Positions 42,011 to 54,460 of a stretch of 64,000 bases of DNA are shown piece after piece (the stretch's first letter is position 1; every line of letters begins with the position of its first letter). Where the stretch lies: assembly GCF_050003625.1 (NCBI RefSeq), contig NC_134399.1, positions 225,870,783 through 225,934,782 on the forward strand. The letters run 5' to 3'. Source of the stretch: Haematobia irritans. Its lineage: Eukaryota > Arthropoda > Insecta > Diptera > Muscidae. The notes beneath the pieces are model-generated. The model worked only from the letters and a program-made list of their open reading frames with translations, ran no database searches and was not told the DNA's origin. The position numbers and the translations under genes were made by a program.

Positions 42011-43289
42011 GGATCACAATAAAAGTGCATTATCGCAGTTTGTTCCGCACTAGAAAGTTATGCAACTAATTCTTTCTAAAAGAAATATTATTAAATATTT
42101 CTCAAATAGTAAGCAATTTAACTTCGACCTCAGCATTCAGCGCTTACCTTTCGATTAAGAAAGAAAACCGTGGACATGTCAACATTCCATTTCTCCTGCA
42201 TTTCATGCATAAAAAATATTCAATTCACATTTCGTACATGATGGACAAAACCCTATCTGACAATGTGCTTGAACACCGATTCAGAATTGTTGAGAAAATG
42301 TCTTCAATGCAAATCGTACTCTTCTTAAAGTCAACCCTCTTGTTTGTTTTTTTCCTCGGTTAGTCTTCAAAACTTTAATGGCCCAACATGACCATTGTTT
42401 GGTCATGGCTATTGTGCTGCTAGTTCAACATCTGTGACTTTGCTGTGATTGTGTGAGTGAGTGTGTTTTTATGAAATATTTCAACAATTCACCCGTTTGC
42501 CAAAGGAAGTCAAAGTGTAAACAAACTTTTTCTCTTGTCCACATTGCTCTTACGATTGTTGGTTGTCCTAGTCCAAACAACGAAAAAACAAAACAAACAA
42601 AATCACCCTCCCTCGGTCTTGATGTAATGGTCATACATTCCCGGAATACATCAAGAGCTACCGGCTCCAATTCGAGAGAGTGGCCACGTTTTCGATGTGG
42701 CATTCAAATTCATGGAAATTCTCCATTACATCAGCTCTGGCTATAAAGCAATCCCTATATTCACAAATCGAAGAGGGCAAATACAAAAAGGCGTACTTGA
42801 AACGCTTCGCCAAAGCCATGGAATACATGAAGACAGCAAATAGCATGTGGACTTTTACTCTTATGGACTTTTGGCGATGGTGATGCTGTTGTTGTCGCCG
42901 TTTGTTGTTGTTATTCGAGTTATCCTTCCATTTACTGTCGCATTTCGCATTTCTTGTTTGTTTCGAAGAGAATTATCCTTGGAACGCGTTCACGCCTTTG
43001 TTCACCCCGATAGTAAGAGTGTCGATGATGATGATGATGATGCACAGTGGGAAATAAAAAAAAACAAATTATTTAGTTGCTCGAAAAAAGTTGCCTAAAA
43101 AATATCCCCGTGCACACAATTTCTTCCTTCCTATATGGAAATCAATATTTTAAGAAAAACTTTCATTTCAAGCTCGAAATTTTTGATAAAAAAACAAACT
43201 GGAAAATAACAAGTGGCTATCGTTAGAGCTCTCCAGCAATTAAATACTATAATAAATCTTTTGTTTCTCCTACCATTGCTCATTACCGG
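42011..43289. other. apparently single-copy DNA, no gene recognised
   Basis: No repeat-family match. Small overlapping frames on both strands (up to 97 codons at 42425-43098) show no recognisable domain and I cannot tell whether any is an exon. A GAT-trinucleotide run lies near 43025-43042. Confidence 0.45.
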
Positions 43290-43290
43290 G

Positions 43291-43630
43291 AGCCACCGTG
43301 GTGCAATGGTTAGCATGCCCGCCTTGCATACACAAGGTCGTGGGATGGATTCCTGCTTCGACCGAACACCAAAATTTTTTTCAGCGGTGGATTATCCCAC
43401 CTCAGTAATGCTGTTGACATTTCTGAGGGTTTCAAATATTCTCTAAGTGCTTTCACTGCAATGTGGAACGCCGTTCGGACTCGGCTATAAAAATGAGGTC
43501 CCTTGTCATTGAGCTTAACATGGAATCGGGTAGCACTCAGTGATAAGAGAGAAGTTCACCAATGTGCTATCACAATGGACTGAATAGACTAAGTGAGACT
43601 GATACATCGGGCTGCCACCTAACCTAACCT
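43291..43630 (+). mobile_element. tRNA-derived SINE
   Basis: Head AGCCACCGTGGTGCAATGGT, A-box region GGTTAGCATGCCCGCC, B-box region GTGGGATGGATTCCTGC (diverged by two or so bases from GGTTCGANTCC), CTCGGCTATAAAAATGAGG, tail TGCCACCTAACCTAACCT. The first 75 bp can be laid over a tRNA gene, but it lacks intact stems and is not a functional tRNA. Confidence 0.9.
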
Positions 43631-44004
43631 ACCTTGATACAGGGAGAGTTTGTATCGCGTCCAAAAATGTGAACGAAACTAACCGAATACAACATCACAA
43701 ATGATCCAAAGAGAGAAGGCAAGATTTGGTGAGTGGTAGAAAACGTTCTCGTGAGCTGAACACCATGGACTTTTCAACGGGACTGAGCACGTGTCGACCA
43801 AGAATGGCTTAAAAAGGGAGGTTCCTTACTTATGCTAAAAAGTTTAGTGGCTGTGTGCTGTTACATCGTGGTGATTTGTGTTGAAAATATTCAATTAACA
43901 CAAGAGAAGCTAATTCTTAATCAGATTAACGCATGAATTGCTGATAATTTAGACGTTTGACTACCCAATGCAGACTCGGGTAGACGACTGACTGAGACAT
44001 TGGA
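43631..44004. other. apparently single-copy DNA
   Basis: No repeat-family match or open frame of interest between the SINE and E5 copy b. Confidence 0.4.
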
Positions 44005-45695
44005 CAATAACACCATATTACTGTATACATATAGATGATAATCGTTCATTGCAAATCGTTCTGCTCGAAGTTCAGTTATATTTTGGCGTCGGCTGAGGAA
44101 TTTATTCCCAGGCGCGAAATAGATAGTACCACAGAAACCTAGTGTTCCACATGGAGACTTTCGGTCCTACAATTCCCAATAGAGACCTTCGGGTCTACTG
44201 TTCCACGGAGACCTTCGTGTCTATTGTTCCACAGAGACCTTCCCCACAGAGACCTTCGTACTGTTCCACACAGACGCCTTCGAGTGTACAATTCCCCATA
44301 GAGACCTTCGGGTCTACTGTTGGGACAGAGATCTTCGGTCCTACTGTTCTCCGCAGAGACCTTCTGGTCTACTGTTCCACACAGAGACCTTCGGTCCTAC
44401 AATTCCCCATAGATACCTTCGGGTCTACTGTTCCACGGAGACCTTCGGGTCTACTGCTCCACAGAGAGCTTCAGACCAACTGTCCCCCACAGAGACCTTC
44501 GGGGCTACTGTTCCACACAGAAACCTTCGGGTCTACAATTCCCCATAGAGACCTTCGGGTCTACTGTTTCAAAAATACCTTCAGACATACTGTTCCACAC
44601 AGACACCTTCGAGTGTACAATTTCCCATACAGACCTTCGGGTCTACTGTTGGTACAGAGATCTTCGGGCCTATTGTTCTCCGCAGAGACCTTCGGGTCTA
44701 CTGTTCCACACAGAGACCTTCGGGCCTACTGTTCCACAGAGAGCATCAGACCTACTGTTCCCCACAGAGACTTTCAGGTCTACTGTTCTGCACAGAGAAC
44801 TTCGGCTGTACCTCGAAATTCGAGCCCACTGTTGGCACAAAAATCTTCGGGCCTACAGTTCCCCACAGAGATCTTCGGTCCTTCTGTTCGCTTCGTAGAC
44901 TAGCTAGTAGCCGTAGTACTTTGCATAATAGTCGTCAGTGATACTATAACCGAACGTAATCGATTATCGACTCCGGACGAATCGTATACCACAACGCTTC
45001 TACAACAATCAACTGTAGCAAGCGTTTGAAAACCGTAGATCTCATCACCAATTCCCGATCACCTAAAAATCGACAAGCATCAGCAAAGCGAATTCCTCAT
45101 CAATCGTCGATGAACCGACGTTCTTCTCAACTACCTATGTTAAACGAACCGAACTTCTCATCAACTACAGAACATCAATAAACCGACGTTTTCACCACAA
45201 CTGATTATCAATGAACCGAGTTCCTTATCAATTACCGAATCTCTACAAACTGACGTTCGAATCCACCAGGGATTATTAACTAATTGAATTCTCAATAGTC
45301 ACCGATCATCAAGGAACCGACACACTCATCAATCAACCGAATCTCTCATCAAATGCCGGCCATGAAGCAACCACAGAATCTAAGTACTTAAAACCTGCCC
45401 ATTATTTACGAACCGAATTCCTTCTTCATCTCAGCGAAGATACTAGTCCCCGATTACCTAAAAATCAACTTCATCCCGAATGCCTGCTTCCATCTGATCA
45501 TGAACATATTAGAAATATTTTCATATATCACACAAGTAGATTATAAAATTGTTTTAATCAATAAATCCGAATTAATAAACTCGAAAGAGATAAACACTTG
45601 TGTTCTTATTCGGAATGGGTCTTTGCGAAGATTCTGAAGGCGACTGAGCTTACCTCAGCCGACGAGAAAATTAATTTACAAATGACTACCAAGCC
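44005..45695 (+). mobile_element. E5 LTR-like unit, copy b
   Basis: Start near TGTATACATATAGATGATAA, then CATTGCAAATCG, GGAATTTATTCCCAGGCGCG, minisatellite (44150-44895), GACTAGCTAG near 44900, a long CCGAAC/CATCAA-rich segment with loose repeats of ATCAATGAACCGACG (45100-45480), AATAAA near 45560, CTTGTGTTCTTATTCGGAAT and GGCGACTGAGCTTACCTCAG, ending near TTTACA at 45690. The AATAAA followed about 40 bp later by a GTGTTCTT stretch fits a transcript end within an LTR. No gag-pol follows, so it may be a solo LTR. Confidence 0.6.
44150..44895 (+). repeat. minisatellite of E5 copy b (about 26 units)
   Basis: Units of 26-30 bp with core GAGACCTTCGGGTCTACTGT and CCACA spacers. More length variation than in copy a. 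Its 253-codon open frame (44142-44903) rotates through the three phases of the unit. Confidence 0.9.
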
Positions 45696-46822
45696 GTCAG
45701 GATTTCAATAAATTTGGTTTCTACGCCCGCGACATTTTAGAAATGTTGGCACCAAATAATACACTTCGCCAGGAAATGGGCGAAATCTGCATTCGTGCAG
45801 GGTGTGATGCCTTTTTCGACCATTTGAAGTCATCCCAATGAAATCCTATCAAAAAATGAGTCGGGTAAAAGGTTAAACTCTTATCTTCATCCTATTATAA
45901 CAAATGAAATGGAATTTCTATTGAACGACTCCTCTCCACCTTCCCTCAAATTTAATGAATTTTTTTCAGCATATAGCCTCCATATTCTACCTAATGATGT
46001 TCATTATTCCGGAACAATAATTGTAACATTTTCTCAATCCAAGTACCCACTGTGCCTGTGTATGAGTCGTGCCATAGTACGATCCCTTGATTGGTTGTAT
46101 GTTGTAATTCATTGCATTACTATTTGCCTCAGACCAATATTTGATCCGCGTTCCGTGTTTCGCCCCTTTTCTTAATTTGCAGCATTTGTATGCACATGAC
46201 TGACCCACTGCAGAGGGTGTATGCTAGCTGTTATTTATTGTCCAATGGCGTTTTAAAATGCTGACCAACTTATGATTCAAGTGTCCACCACGTTCACACC
46301 TCATTCATTCTTTTTAAATTTACATACAGTACGAAGATGATCTGTAGTCCAAACATTCAGTTGTTGGAAGCTGGCTTTTACTTAAATGCCATGATGAATG
46401 GATTTCCAAAAAAACAAACGCCATCGACATTGTTTTTCGAGTAATTTATATGCATAACATTTAATAAGTGCTTAATAACAACACAAACAGGACATCTATC
46501 TGAAGGGGTTGCAAAAGGAGTTGTTATAGCTTAAGTGAAGTGGATAGAAGTGTTACTAGGGGGTTTGGTCTATACAGAAAGAAACTGTTCTGAAAAGAGT
46601 TGATTACTTATGAGTTTGAGTGTGAAGTGTTTTTGTTTTTGATTGCCACGTAGAAGTCTTCACAGGTTTGTCCCAGACTAGATAATGAGGAAATGTCTGG
46701 AGGTGGCCAAACTACGTTGTCTCAGGACGTGTCCTCTGGAATAGATACAAGTGTAAATTTATCCCCTCAATCACAAAATCCCGTCAATCACAAAACCATG
46801 TTAAAGTAATCGGTCCCTTCCA
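45696..46822. other. apparently single-copy DNA between two E5 copies
   Basis: Sequence between two oppositely oriented E5 units. An 88-codon plus-strand frame (45909-46175) lacks any reverse transcriptase, protease or integrase motif, so this is not an internal retrotransposon region that I can recognise. Confidence 0.5.
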
Positions 46823-48262
46823 TACCTTTCTCTTCGCTTGAGGTAAGCTCAATCGCTTCCAGAGTCTCCTTACGGACCCACTAAACCTTTCGGAATAAGA
46901 AAACAAGTGTTTATCTCTCTCGAATATCGTGTTAATTAATAGCTTTTATTAATTGAATATATTGTATAATCTAGTTTTGTAATATATGACAATCCTCTAA
47001 TAAGAGCAGGATCTGATGGGAGTAGGCTTCGGGATGTCATTTGCTCAGATGAAGAAGGAATTAGGTTCGTAGGTAATCGGTAGGTTATAAGAACTTCGAT
47101 TCTTCGGTCCCTTGATGAGGGATTCGCTTCATTTATAATCGGTAGTGGATGAGAGAGTCGGTTCGTAGAGATTGGATAAATGACGAAAAATTCGATTCTC
47201 TGAAAATCAGTAGAGAAATTCGGTGCGGGGATAATCAGTAGTGATTTCTCATCACGGCTCACCAATGTTTGTAGGTTGATAAAAATTATGTCCGTTTATT
47301 ATAAGTAGGAACTGTAGACCCGCAGATCTTTTGGGTGGAACTGGAGGTTCGAAGGTCTCAGAACTGCAGGCCCAAAGGTCTCAGACGTCGAACTGTAGGA
47401 CTGAAAGTTGCAGTGGTGGAATTATATGCCCAAAGTTCTCAGTGATGAAACTGTAGGCCTGAAAGACTCAGTGGTGGAACTGTAGATTCGAAGATCTTGG
47501 TGGTGCAACTGTAGACCCGAAGGTCTCAAATATGGAATTTTAGGCCTAATAGTCTCAGTGGTGGAACTGTAGATTTGAAGGTCTCAGTAGTGGTACTGTA
47601 GATCCGAAGATCTCGGTGATGGAACAGCAGTTGCGAAGGTCTCAGTGATGGAACGAAGGTCTCAGTGGTGGAACTGTGGGACCAAAGGTCTCAGAAATGG
47701 AACAGTAAGCCTGAAAGTCTCAGTGGTGGAAATGTAGATTCGTAGGTCTCGGTGTTGGAACTGTAGAACCAAAGGTCTAGGAGGTGCAACTGTAGGCCCA
47801 AAGATGAACTAAAGGCCTGGAAGTCTCAGTGGTGGAAATGTAGATCCGAAGGCCTCGGTGGTGGAACTAAAAACCCGAAGGTCTCTGTGATAGAAATGTA
47901 TAATCGAAGTTCTAAGTGATGCAAATGTCGACCTATAGGTCTCAAATATAGAACTTTAGGCCCAAAGGTCTCAGAGATGGAGCTGTAGGCCTGAAAGTCT
48001 CAGTGGTGGAACTGTAGATTCCAAAGTCTCAGTGGGGGAACTGTAGATCCGAAAATCTCGGTGATGGAACTGCAGACCCGAAGGTCTCACTGATGGCCCT
48101 TCGGGAAAAGTATATCTGGTCTCAGAAACGAAGGTCTCAGTGGTCTCAGTCATGGAACTGTCGTCCCAAAGGTCGAGTCTGGGGATATATTTATCAGACG
48201 TCACCAAAAATTATAACCGAAACGATGTGCAATGAGTCACCCGTTGAACGATTATCTGTAAA
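46823..48262 (-). mobile_element. E5 LTR-like unit, copy c
   Basis: Minus-strand order: GATAATCGTTCAACGGGTGA, CTCATTGCACATCG, TGACGTCTGATAAATATATC, minisatellite, GATTATAAATGAAGCG-type segment, CTTGTTTTCTTATTCC and GAGCTTACCTCAAGCG. It lacks the GACTAGCTAGTC motif and the ACA end. Copies b and c face each other. Confidence 0.6.
47310..48180 (-). repeat. minisatellite of E5 copy c (about 30 units)
   Basis: Units of about 29 bp with GAAGGTCTCAGTGGTGGAAC and CTGTAGGCC. More diverged than in copy a; alternate units carry AGATTCGAAG or GGCCTGAAAG variants. Confidence 0.9.
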
Positions 48263-48707
48263 CAGTAAGATGATATTATTATCCAAAGTCACAATAAATC
48301 GCCTATCTGAGTTTCACGTTGGTTTTCAAAGGTTAAACATATCAATCATCCATGTTATGGATTCATTGAGAATTAGCTTGTCTTCAACAAGTTGACTGTG
48401 ACAACTCAATAGAACACAGCCATTGTGATGGTTCGTGTGCGAGTGTGGATATGTTAATTTTGTCACGTTTCAACGTTTTGACCATAACTGTGACTTGCAC
48501 ACTAGGGACTACTCCTGTACCGGCCCTAGGATTAACCCATTTCCCGTAGGGAAATTATATACAAATAATTTAATTAATTATATACAATAATATGGAAACC
48601 CCATATAAAAGTCATAGCTCCGATCCGATTTTGCAATACCTTTGGATCCAAAAATGTAGCATTTTCTCTGCTTATGCGACACTTTTGGTTAAAATGTAGC
48701 TCCATTA
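48263..48707. other. apparently single-copy DNA
   Basis: No feature recognised except a short AAACCCCATATAAAAGTC stretch near 48596 that may be a trace of F1. Confidence 0.4.
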
Positions 48708-50005
48708 AAGGGTGATACAGTCAAAATTTGGTCACGGGAAAACGCGTATAAATCGGTGAAATCGTTTATTTAAAAAATCAAATTAAATTTCTTTTTCAAG
48801 TTCAATTAGTATAAAATTCAGGAAAAATATTCAGCTGGGCTTTCGCTTTTCCAAATCCGAATTGCCGGGCCTCACGCTTGACACCTGCCATCAGATTTTG
48901 TACAGCCACCTTGTCCACCTTCTTCGCCGCAGAAAGCCAGTTTGCCTTGAACTGCTGCTCGTCCTTAGCAGTTTTTTGGTCTTCTTTAGGTTCCGCTTGA
49001 CAATAGCCCAGTATTTCTCAATTGGGCGGAGTTCTGGCGTTTTGGGAGGGTTCTTGTCCTTGGGAACCACCTGCACGTTGTTGGTGGCGTACCACTCCAT
49101 GGCCTTTTTACCGTAATGGCAAGATGCCAAATCCGGCCAAAACAGTACGGAACAACAGGGTTTCTTCAGGAAAGGCAGCAGACGTTTATTCAAACACTCT
49201 TTCACGTAAATTTCTTGGTTGACAGTCCCGGAAGCTATGAAAATGCTGCTTTTCAAACCACAGGTACAGATGGCTTGCCAAACCAGATATTTCTTTGCGA
49301 ACTTTGACAGTTTTCTGTGCTTGAAAATATCTGCTACCTTTCCCCTTCCTTTTGCCGTATAAAACTCCTGTCCCGGAAGCTGCTTGTAGTCGGCTTTGAC
49401 GTAGGTTTCGTCGTCCATTACCACGCAGTCAAACTTCGTCAGCATCGTCGTGTACAGCCTCCGGGATCGCGCTTTGGCCGTCGTATTTTGTTTATCATCG
49501 CGATTTGGAGTCACTACCTTCTTGTAAGTCGATTCTCCGGCTCGTTTTTTGGCTCGATGCAAGGTTGTAGACGATACACCCAGCTTATTAGCGGCATCTC
49601 GGAGAGAGAGGTTAGCGAAGCCGCTTGAAACTACCGGCAACTCTCTTTGTCGCCTCAGCGGCTTCCGGGTTTCGATTTCCCCCCGATCCAGACTTCCTGG
49701 CTGTCGACAAACGTTCCCCAAACACTTTAATTACATTTGTAACGGTTGATTTGGCAACTTTTAGCGATTTTGCCAGCTTTGCATGCGAGTAGCTCGGATT
49801 TTCGTGATGCGTGAGCAAAATTTTGATACGCTGCTCTTCTTGCTTGGACGGCATTTTGACAACTGAAGAGTGAATTCCAAAATCAAAATAGGAGCAACAT
49901 TCTACACACACACCTTCAAAATGAGGGGTGTTCAGGTTTTTTAAATGCAAAATTGAAAGAAATACGTCAAGTTTATATTGACCAAATTTGGACCGTATCA
50001 CCCTT
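48708..50005 (-). mobile_element. DD37E Tc1/mariner element, copy 2 (1298 bp)
   Basis: TIRs AAGGGTGATACAGTCAAAAT on the left and the inverse of AAGGGTGATACGGTCCAAAT on the right, each with one substitution relative to copy 1, and TA on both sides (48706-48707 and 50006-50007). Overall near-identical to copy 1, so both come from recent movement of one family. Confidence 0.95.
48802..49854 (-). pseudogene. DD37E-type transposase, copy 2, broken
   Basis: Met start at 49854. Frame is good through RVAGSFKR, then a one-base net insertion near 49614-49622 creates a stop within three codons; the remaining protein reads in the next frame from NLSLRDAANKLG. The catalytic part is intact: VVMDDETYVK, FWPDLASCHYG, LRPIEKYWAIV, with 37 residues between the second Asp and the Glu. 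After KRNLKKTKK the A-run (six A versus nine in copy 1) puts the C-terminal VDKVAVQNV segment out of frame. The copy 1 TAA is replaced by CAG, so the C-terminus would run to the TGA at 48802. Copy 2 keeps Gly where copy 1 has TGA. Confidence 0.9.
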
Positions 50006-52235
50006 TAGGTCTAAATCTTTTTCAAATTTGGCACAATTCGAACATTTACTAAAACCTTGTTCTCGGGATGTTCTTTTATGGCATTTGAGTTTACTTTATT
50101 GTCGCCTTGATGGAAATCTCTTCAGGCACTGCCATATGCTTTCAACACTGTTGTTTTAAATCGCCTATTATCCTCACTCAAAATTCCAAATTTTAAGGCA
50201 TAATCGCATCACACGGCTAATCCAATAAGAGACGATGTTTAATCATAGGCAGATTTATGGGGGCCCCCTCACGAAGTGCTAAACCATCATCACATCCATC
50301 GTGATATGGATAAAAATAGCGACGTAATAGCATCAGCGCACACATTGATATAGATAGCATGATAGAGAAAACAAAAAAAAAACGGTGCCCTTAATTCATT
50401 TCCTTTCCCTCCCCCAATGAGTAGCTAATGTATGGTTGATGGCAATGACTAAAAATAATTCCAAGTCCACCTTAAACTTTTTCATTTTTTTTTTCAGAAT
50501 ATCCAATTTGGATCCAGGCTACAAACATCAACCACTAAACCAAAACAACCAATGTCTCACTCTCTCTCTCTCTCTCTAGTCTCACATTAGGACTGAATGT
50601 TTAGCTGGGAGGCCACATCAGGCAGACAGAGGCTGAGGGGAGTTAAGGCGATTGCACGTGAGCTACGTGGTGTGATTTTTCGATCCCTCTCGATTTTTGT
50701 CCATACGTGTAACATAAATTAAAAGTATTCCTCTGCTCCCTACAAATCCTGTGGACATTGTTCATGTTTTTGTTTCCATTTGGTAGAGGGCTGCAAGGTC
50801 TTCAATATTCCTTCAATCGCTATCTGCTATGTCAGTAGCTCAGGCATTCGTTGACAATGCATTGTCATTGATGCTATTGCAGTTGAAGAGGAGGGTGGTA
50901 GTTGGCGGATGATGACGATGTTGATGCTGATGCTGCTGCAGTTGCCTCTGCCACTGTTGTTCCTCATTAGACTTGAGGGAACCATTAGTAAGTGTGATTG
51001 GTGGCAGCAGATGCATCAACAAGCATTCATAGTTTATGGATATGGATGTGGATGTGGACAGACAAATAGACAGACCATGGATCCATTCAAGCACCCCAAA
51101 AGGTAAATAAAATTAGACACACAGACAACAACAACAACAATAATAACAAAAACATTCAACTAATTTGTTGTTGTTTGTTGATACCAAATGCTGATGTCGC
51201 CTGTCGCTCCGTCTGTCCATATGTCCCTTTGTCGTTGTCTTTCAATTGCTCCCGGTATTTGTGTTGATATGTTCTTGCCTTACATTTCATCCTCACAATT
51301 CATGGCTTCAGCTTCCATCAATTCCATCACAAAATATGCTCGATGAAATGCTTCATGCTCCATAATGGTCCTGGCCCCTTTACTTCTCTCTGGCATAGCA
51401 CCTTGTGAATATAGGAAATTCTCCCCTCTCCCCCCATCACATCCGTACCTTAGTTGGTGGGTTGCTTGAATGCATGACAGCCTTGATGCCAATCAGATCC
51501 AAATCCATCGTTGGTCGCGCATTTGTAGCTTCTAGCAGCATTAAACAAAAATATGCTCTGAAATACAATAATTTCTCTAACATTATAAGATTAAGTGACA
51601 CCGGGAAGTGATCGCTCTCCCCACCCCCCATGACTGTCTTGTCGCAACATAGGCCCCCATGGTTGGTGTCGATTGTGCGATATGTGTGCGTGTGATTGTG
51701 TGTGTGCTCATTCATTTCCCGGGAATCCCAAGGAAATGGAAGATGAGTAAATTGGATTATAGTTTCAAATGTTGTTTATTTTCCGTGTGTTTTTTCTGCA
51801 TGTGTTGGAAAATGCATGCGTGCGGATGTTCATACTCGATGAGCTGCGAAGAGTAGGTGGAGGAGGAGGTGTGGTACTGGGGTGATGGTTGCTGGATGGA
51901 TGGATTGGTGCTAGCACGAGTAATTGTTTCCATGGATGAATGGCTAACTGCAGTTGTCAGTTGCTATTGCACTGTGGTTCCTCACCGAATCGAATGAATG
52001 CTCTTTTGCCATTTGGGACATTGATCGATGTGTGATGTTGGCAGTGGTATTGGTAGAATTGCCATTTTACAAATAAATGTCATCGAATGAAGTGGGAGAG
52101 CTTCTTGCGAAGCTAAAGCGTGTCCGTTAACCTTAATGTTGGTTGGAAAAAGAAAATACAAACGATTCTATGAAAAGTCCTTTCCTTTGCAAAAATCTCG
52201 AGATATACCTACAAAGAAAACAAAAAAATAAATTA
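50006..52235. other. apparently single-copy DNA, no gene recognised
   Basis: Contains (CT)n at about 50561-50578 and (CAA)n at about 51126-51143. Short competing frames on both strands (up to 92 codons) with Gln/His- or Met/Leu-rich low complexity at 50840-51106. No domain recognised. Confidence 0.5.
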
Positions 52236-53358
52236 AAAACAAGTATATACGGCCGTAAGTTCGGCCAGGCCGAATCTTATGTACCCTCCACCATGGATTG
52301 CTCAGAAACTTCTACGAAAGACTGTCATCCACAAATTTCAACTCACTCGGATGAAATTTGCTCCTCCAAGAGGCTCCTAAACCAAATCTCGGGATGGACT
52401 GATATGGACCACTTTTGGCATGGTTGTTAAATAAAATACTACCACCACGTACCAAATTTCAATACTACCACCACGTACCAAATTACAACCAGATCGGTTG
52501 AATTTTGCTTTTCCAAAAGGCACCGGAGGTGAAATCTGGCGATCGGTTTATATGGGAGCTATATATAATTATGGACTGGTAGAAACCAATTCCTGCATGG
52601 TTGTTGGATACTATATACTAACATCACGTACCAAATTTCAACCGAATGGGAAGAATTTTGCTCTTCCAAGGTGCTCCGGAGGTCAAATGTGGGGATCGGT
52701 TTATATGGGGGCTATATATAATTATGGACCGACATGAACCAATTTTTGCATGGGTGTTTGGGACCATATAGTACCACGTACCAAATTTCAACTAAATCAG
52801 ATGCATTTTGGTCTTCCAAGAGGCTCCGGAGGTCAAATCTGGTGATCGGTTTATATGGGGACTATATATAATTATGGACCGATATGGACCAAGTTTTGCA
52901 TGGTCATTAGAGATCATATACTAACATCATGTACCAAATTTCAGCCGGATCGGATGAAATTTGTTTCTCTTAGAGGCTCTGCAAGTCAAATCTGGGGATC
53001 GGTTTATATGGGGGCTATATATAATTATGGACCGATGTGGACCAATTTTTGCATGGTTGTTAGAGACCATATACTAACACCATGTATAAAATTTCAGCCG
53101 GATCGGATGAAATTTGCTTCTCTTAGAGGCCTCGCAAGCCAAATTTGGAGGTCCGTTTATATGGGGGCTATACGTAAAAGTGGACCGATATGGCCCATTT
53201 GAAATACCATCTGACCTACATCAATAACAGCTACTTGCGCCAAGTTTCAAGTCGATAGCTTATTTCTTTCGGAAGTTAGCGTGATTTCAACAGACGGACG
53301 GACGGACATACTCAGATCGACTCAATATTTCGATGTGTTACAAACGGAATGACAAAGT
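52236..53358 (+). mobile_element. F1 element, copy f (no R29, right end deleted)
   Basis: Head AACAAGTATATACGGCCG, palindrome TTCGGCCAGGCCGAA and TACCCTCCACCAT at 52239-52294. Five or six units with the standard landmark (52546, 52699, 52852, 53005, 53157). The tail has the (GACG)n tract, but an internal deletion joins ATCGACTCA to ATATTTCGATGTGTTAC, and the element stops at GACAAAGTTTAATA without the GGTGGAGGGTATAAAAA end. Confidence 0.85.
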
Positions 53359-54249
53359 TTAATAAAAATGATTGAAATTTTTTTACATTTTTAAAATATG
53401 AATTAAACCAATTTACATTTTAATTTACTCAAATCAAAAGGAAAACCAACTATGAATATAATCCAAAAAAAAAAACTCTTATAAAATTAAAATAATTTTT
53501 TCTCAACATTATTGTAAATAAACAACTAATTAAAATTATTTGACCAATTATTTGACCAAAATCATTTTAATTTTTTTTATTTGAAGCAATTAAAAAATTA
53601 ATTGAAAATGTCGAAGAAATCGATTAAATATATTACGCAAGTTAGTTTTTCGTCCAAATCAATTACTTTACATATTATTAGAATTTTTAAATGCGAGCTA
53701 ATTGGACATGAAGTCAGGCTTGTAAGATGGATATCTGACATTTTCTTTTCAATAGCATAATAATATCAATTTCTTAATCTTCATGTCCAATTTACTCGCA
53801 TTTAAAAATTGTAACAATATGTAAAGAAATCGATTAAATATAAATTAAAATAAAAACAAAAAAATATATTTTAATTTTATATTCAGATGGTCCGTTCAAA
53901 ATTTATGTTTAAATACTGTGATATAATATAAATATTTAAAAGTAAATTTTGAAAAAATAATTTTACAATATCCCCAGGTAGAAGTCAACAAGTATTGACG
54001 AAACGTTGGTTTAAAAATGTAAAAGAGTTTTCTGCTTTACATCAATGAATTTAGGTCCAAATAGCTAAATAAAACATAAAAGGAACAGAAAGTATTGACC
54101 AAGTAAACAGTTAATTGACGCTGATGATTGATACTTTAATTTCTGTGATTGAAGAATTTTTTAATTAAAAATTAATTGTTTCAATTAATTTCGTGATTGA
54201 AGACCAAAAATTCTTTTTTTTTTTTTTGTTCGGAATTATTTTACAAATA
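53359..54249. other. AT-rich DNA with a long hairpin
   Basis: AATTAAAA-rich sequence with repeated GAAATCGATTAAATATA at 53618 and 53826, which bracket the inverted repeat described separately. No open frame. Confidence 0.5.
53667..53825. repeat. inverted repeat, 47-bp arms, 65-base loop
   Basis: Arms 53667-53713 and 53779-53825 are complementary at 43 of 47 positions, centred on words such as AATTTTTAAATGCGAG and ATTGGACATGAAG. A direct copy of GAAATCGATTAAATATA flanks each side. Could be a hairpin RNA source, a palindromic MITE or just a local inversion. Confidence 0.85.
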
Positions 54250-54460
54250 TGTTTATGTCCTCCACTAAAAGATGGGGGGTGGTATACTAACCGTGTCTTT
54301 CCGTTTGTAACACATAGAAATATTTCTCTAAGACCAATGTCCGTCCGTCCGTCTGTTGACATCAAGCTTTACTTCATATAAACCGAACCAGAACCAGAAT
54401 TGGTTTTCTGATCTTCTTGGAGGAGGAAATTTCATCCGATTCGGTCGAGTTTTTTTACGT
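54250..54460 (-). repeat. F1 fragment with internal deletion
   Basis: Minus-strand F1 tail (TCCTCCACTAAAAGATGGGG, TTCCGTTTGTAACACATA, GTCCGTCCGTCCGTCTGTTG) joined directly to a unit fragment (TTCTTGGAGGAGGAAATTTC). Confidence 0.75.

Noticed and set aside
43291..43366. tRNA gene
   Set aside because: Has A- and B-box-like sequences, but acceptor and anticodon stems do not pair properly and it is joined to a SINE body repeated at six other loci.
45696..46822. Internal region of a retrotransposon between E5 copies b and c
   Set aside because: The two E5 units are in opposite orientation and no protease, reverse transcriptase, RNase H or integrase motif lies between them.
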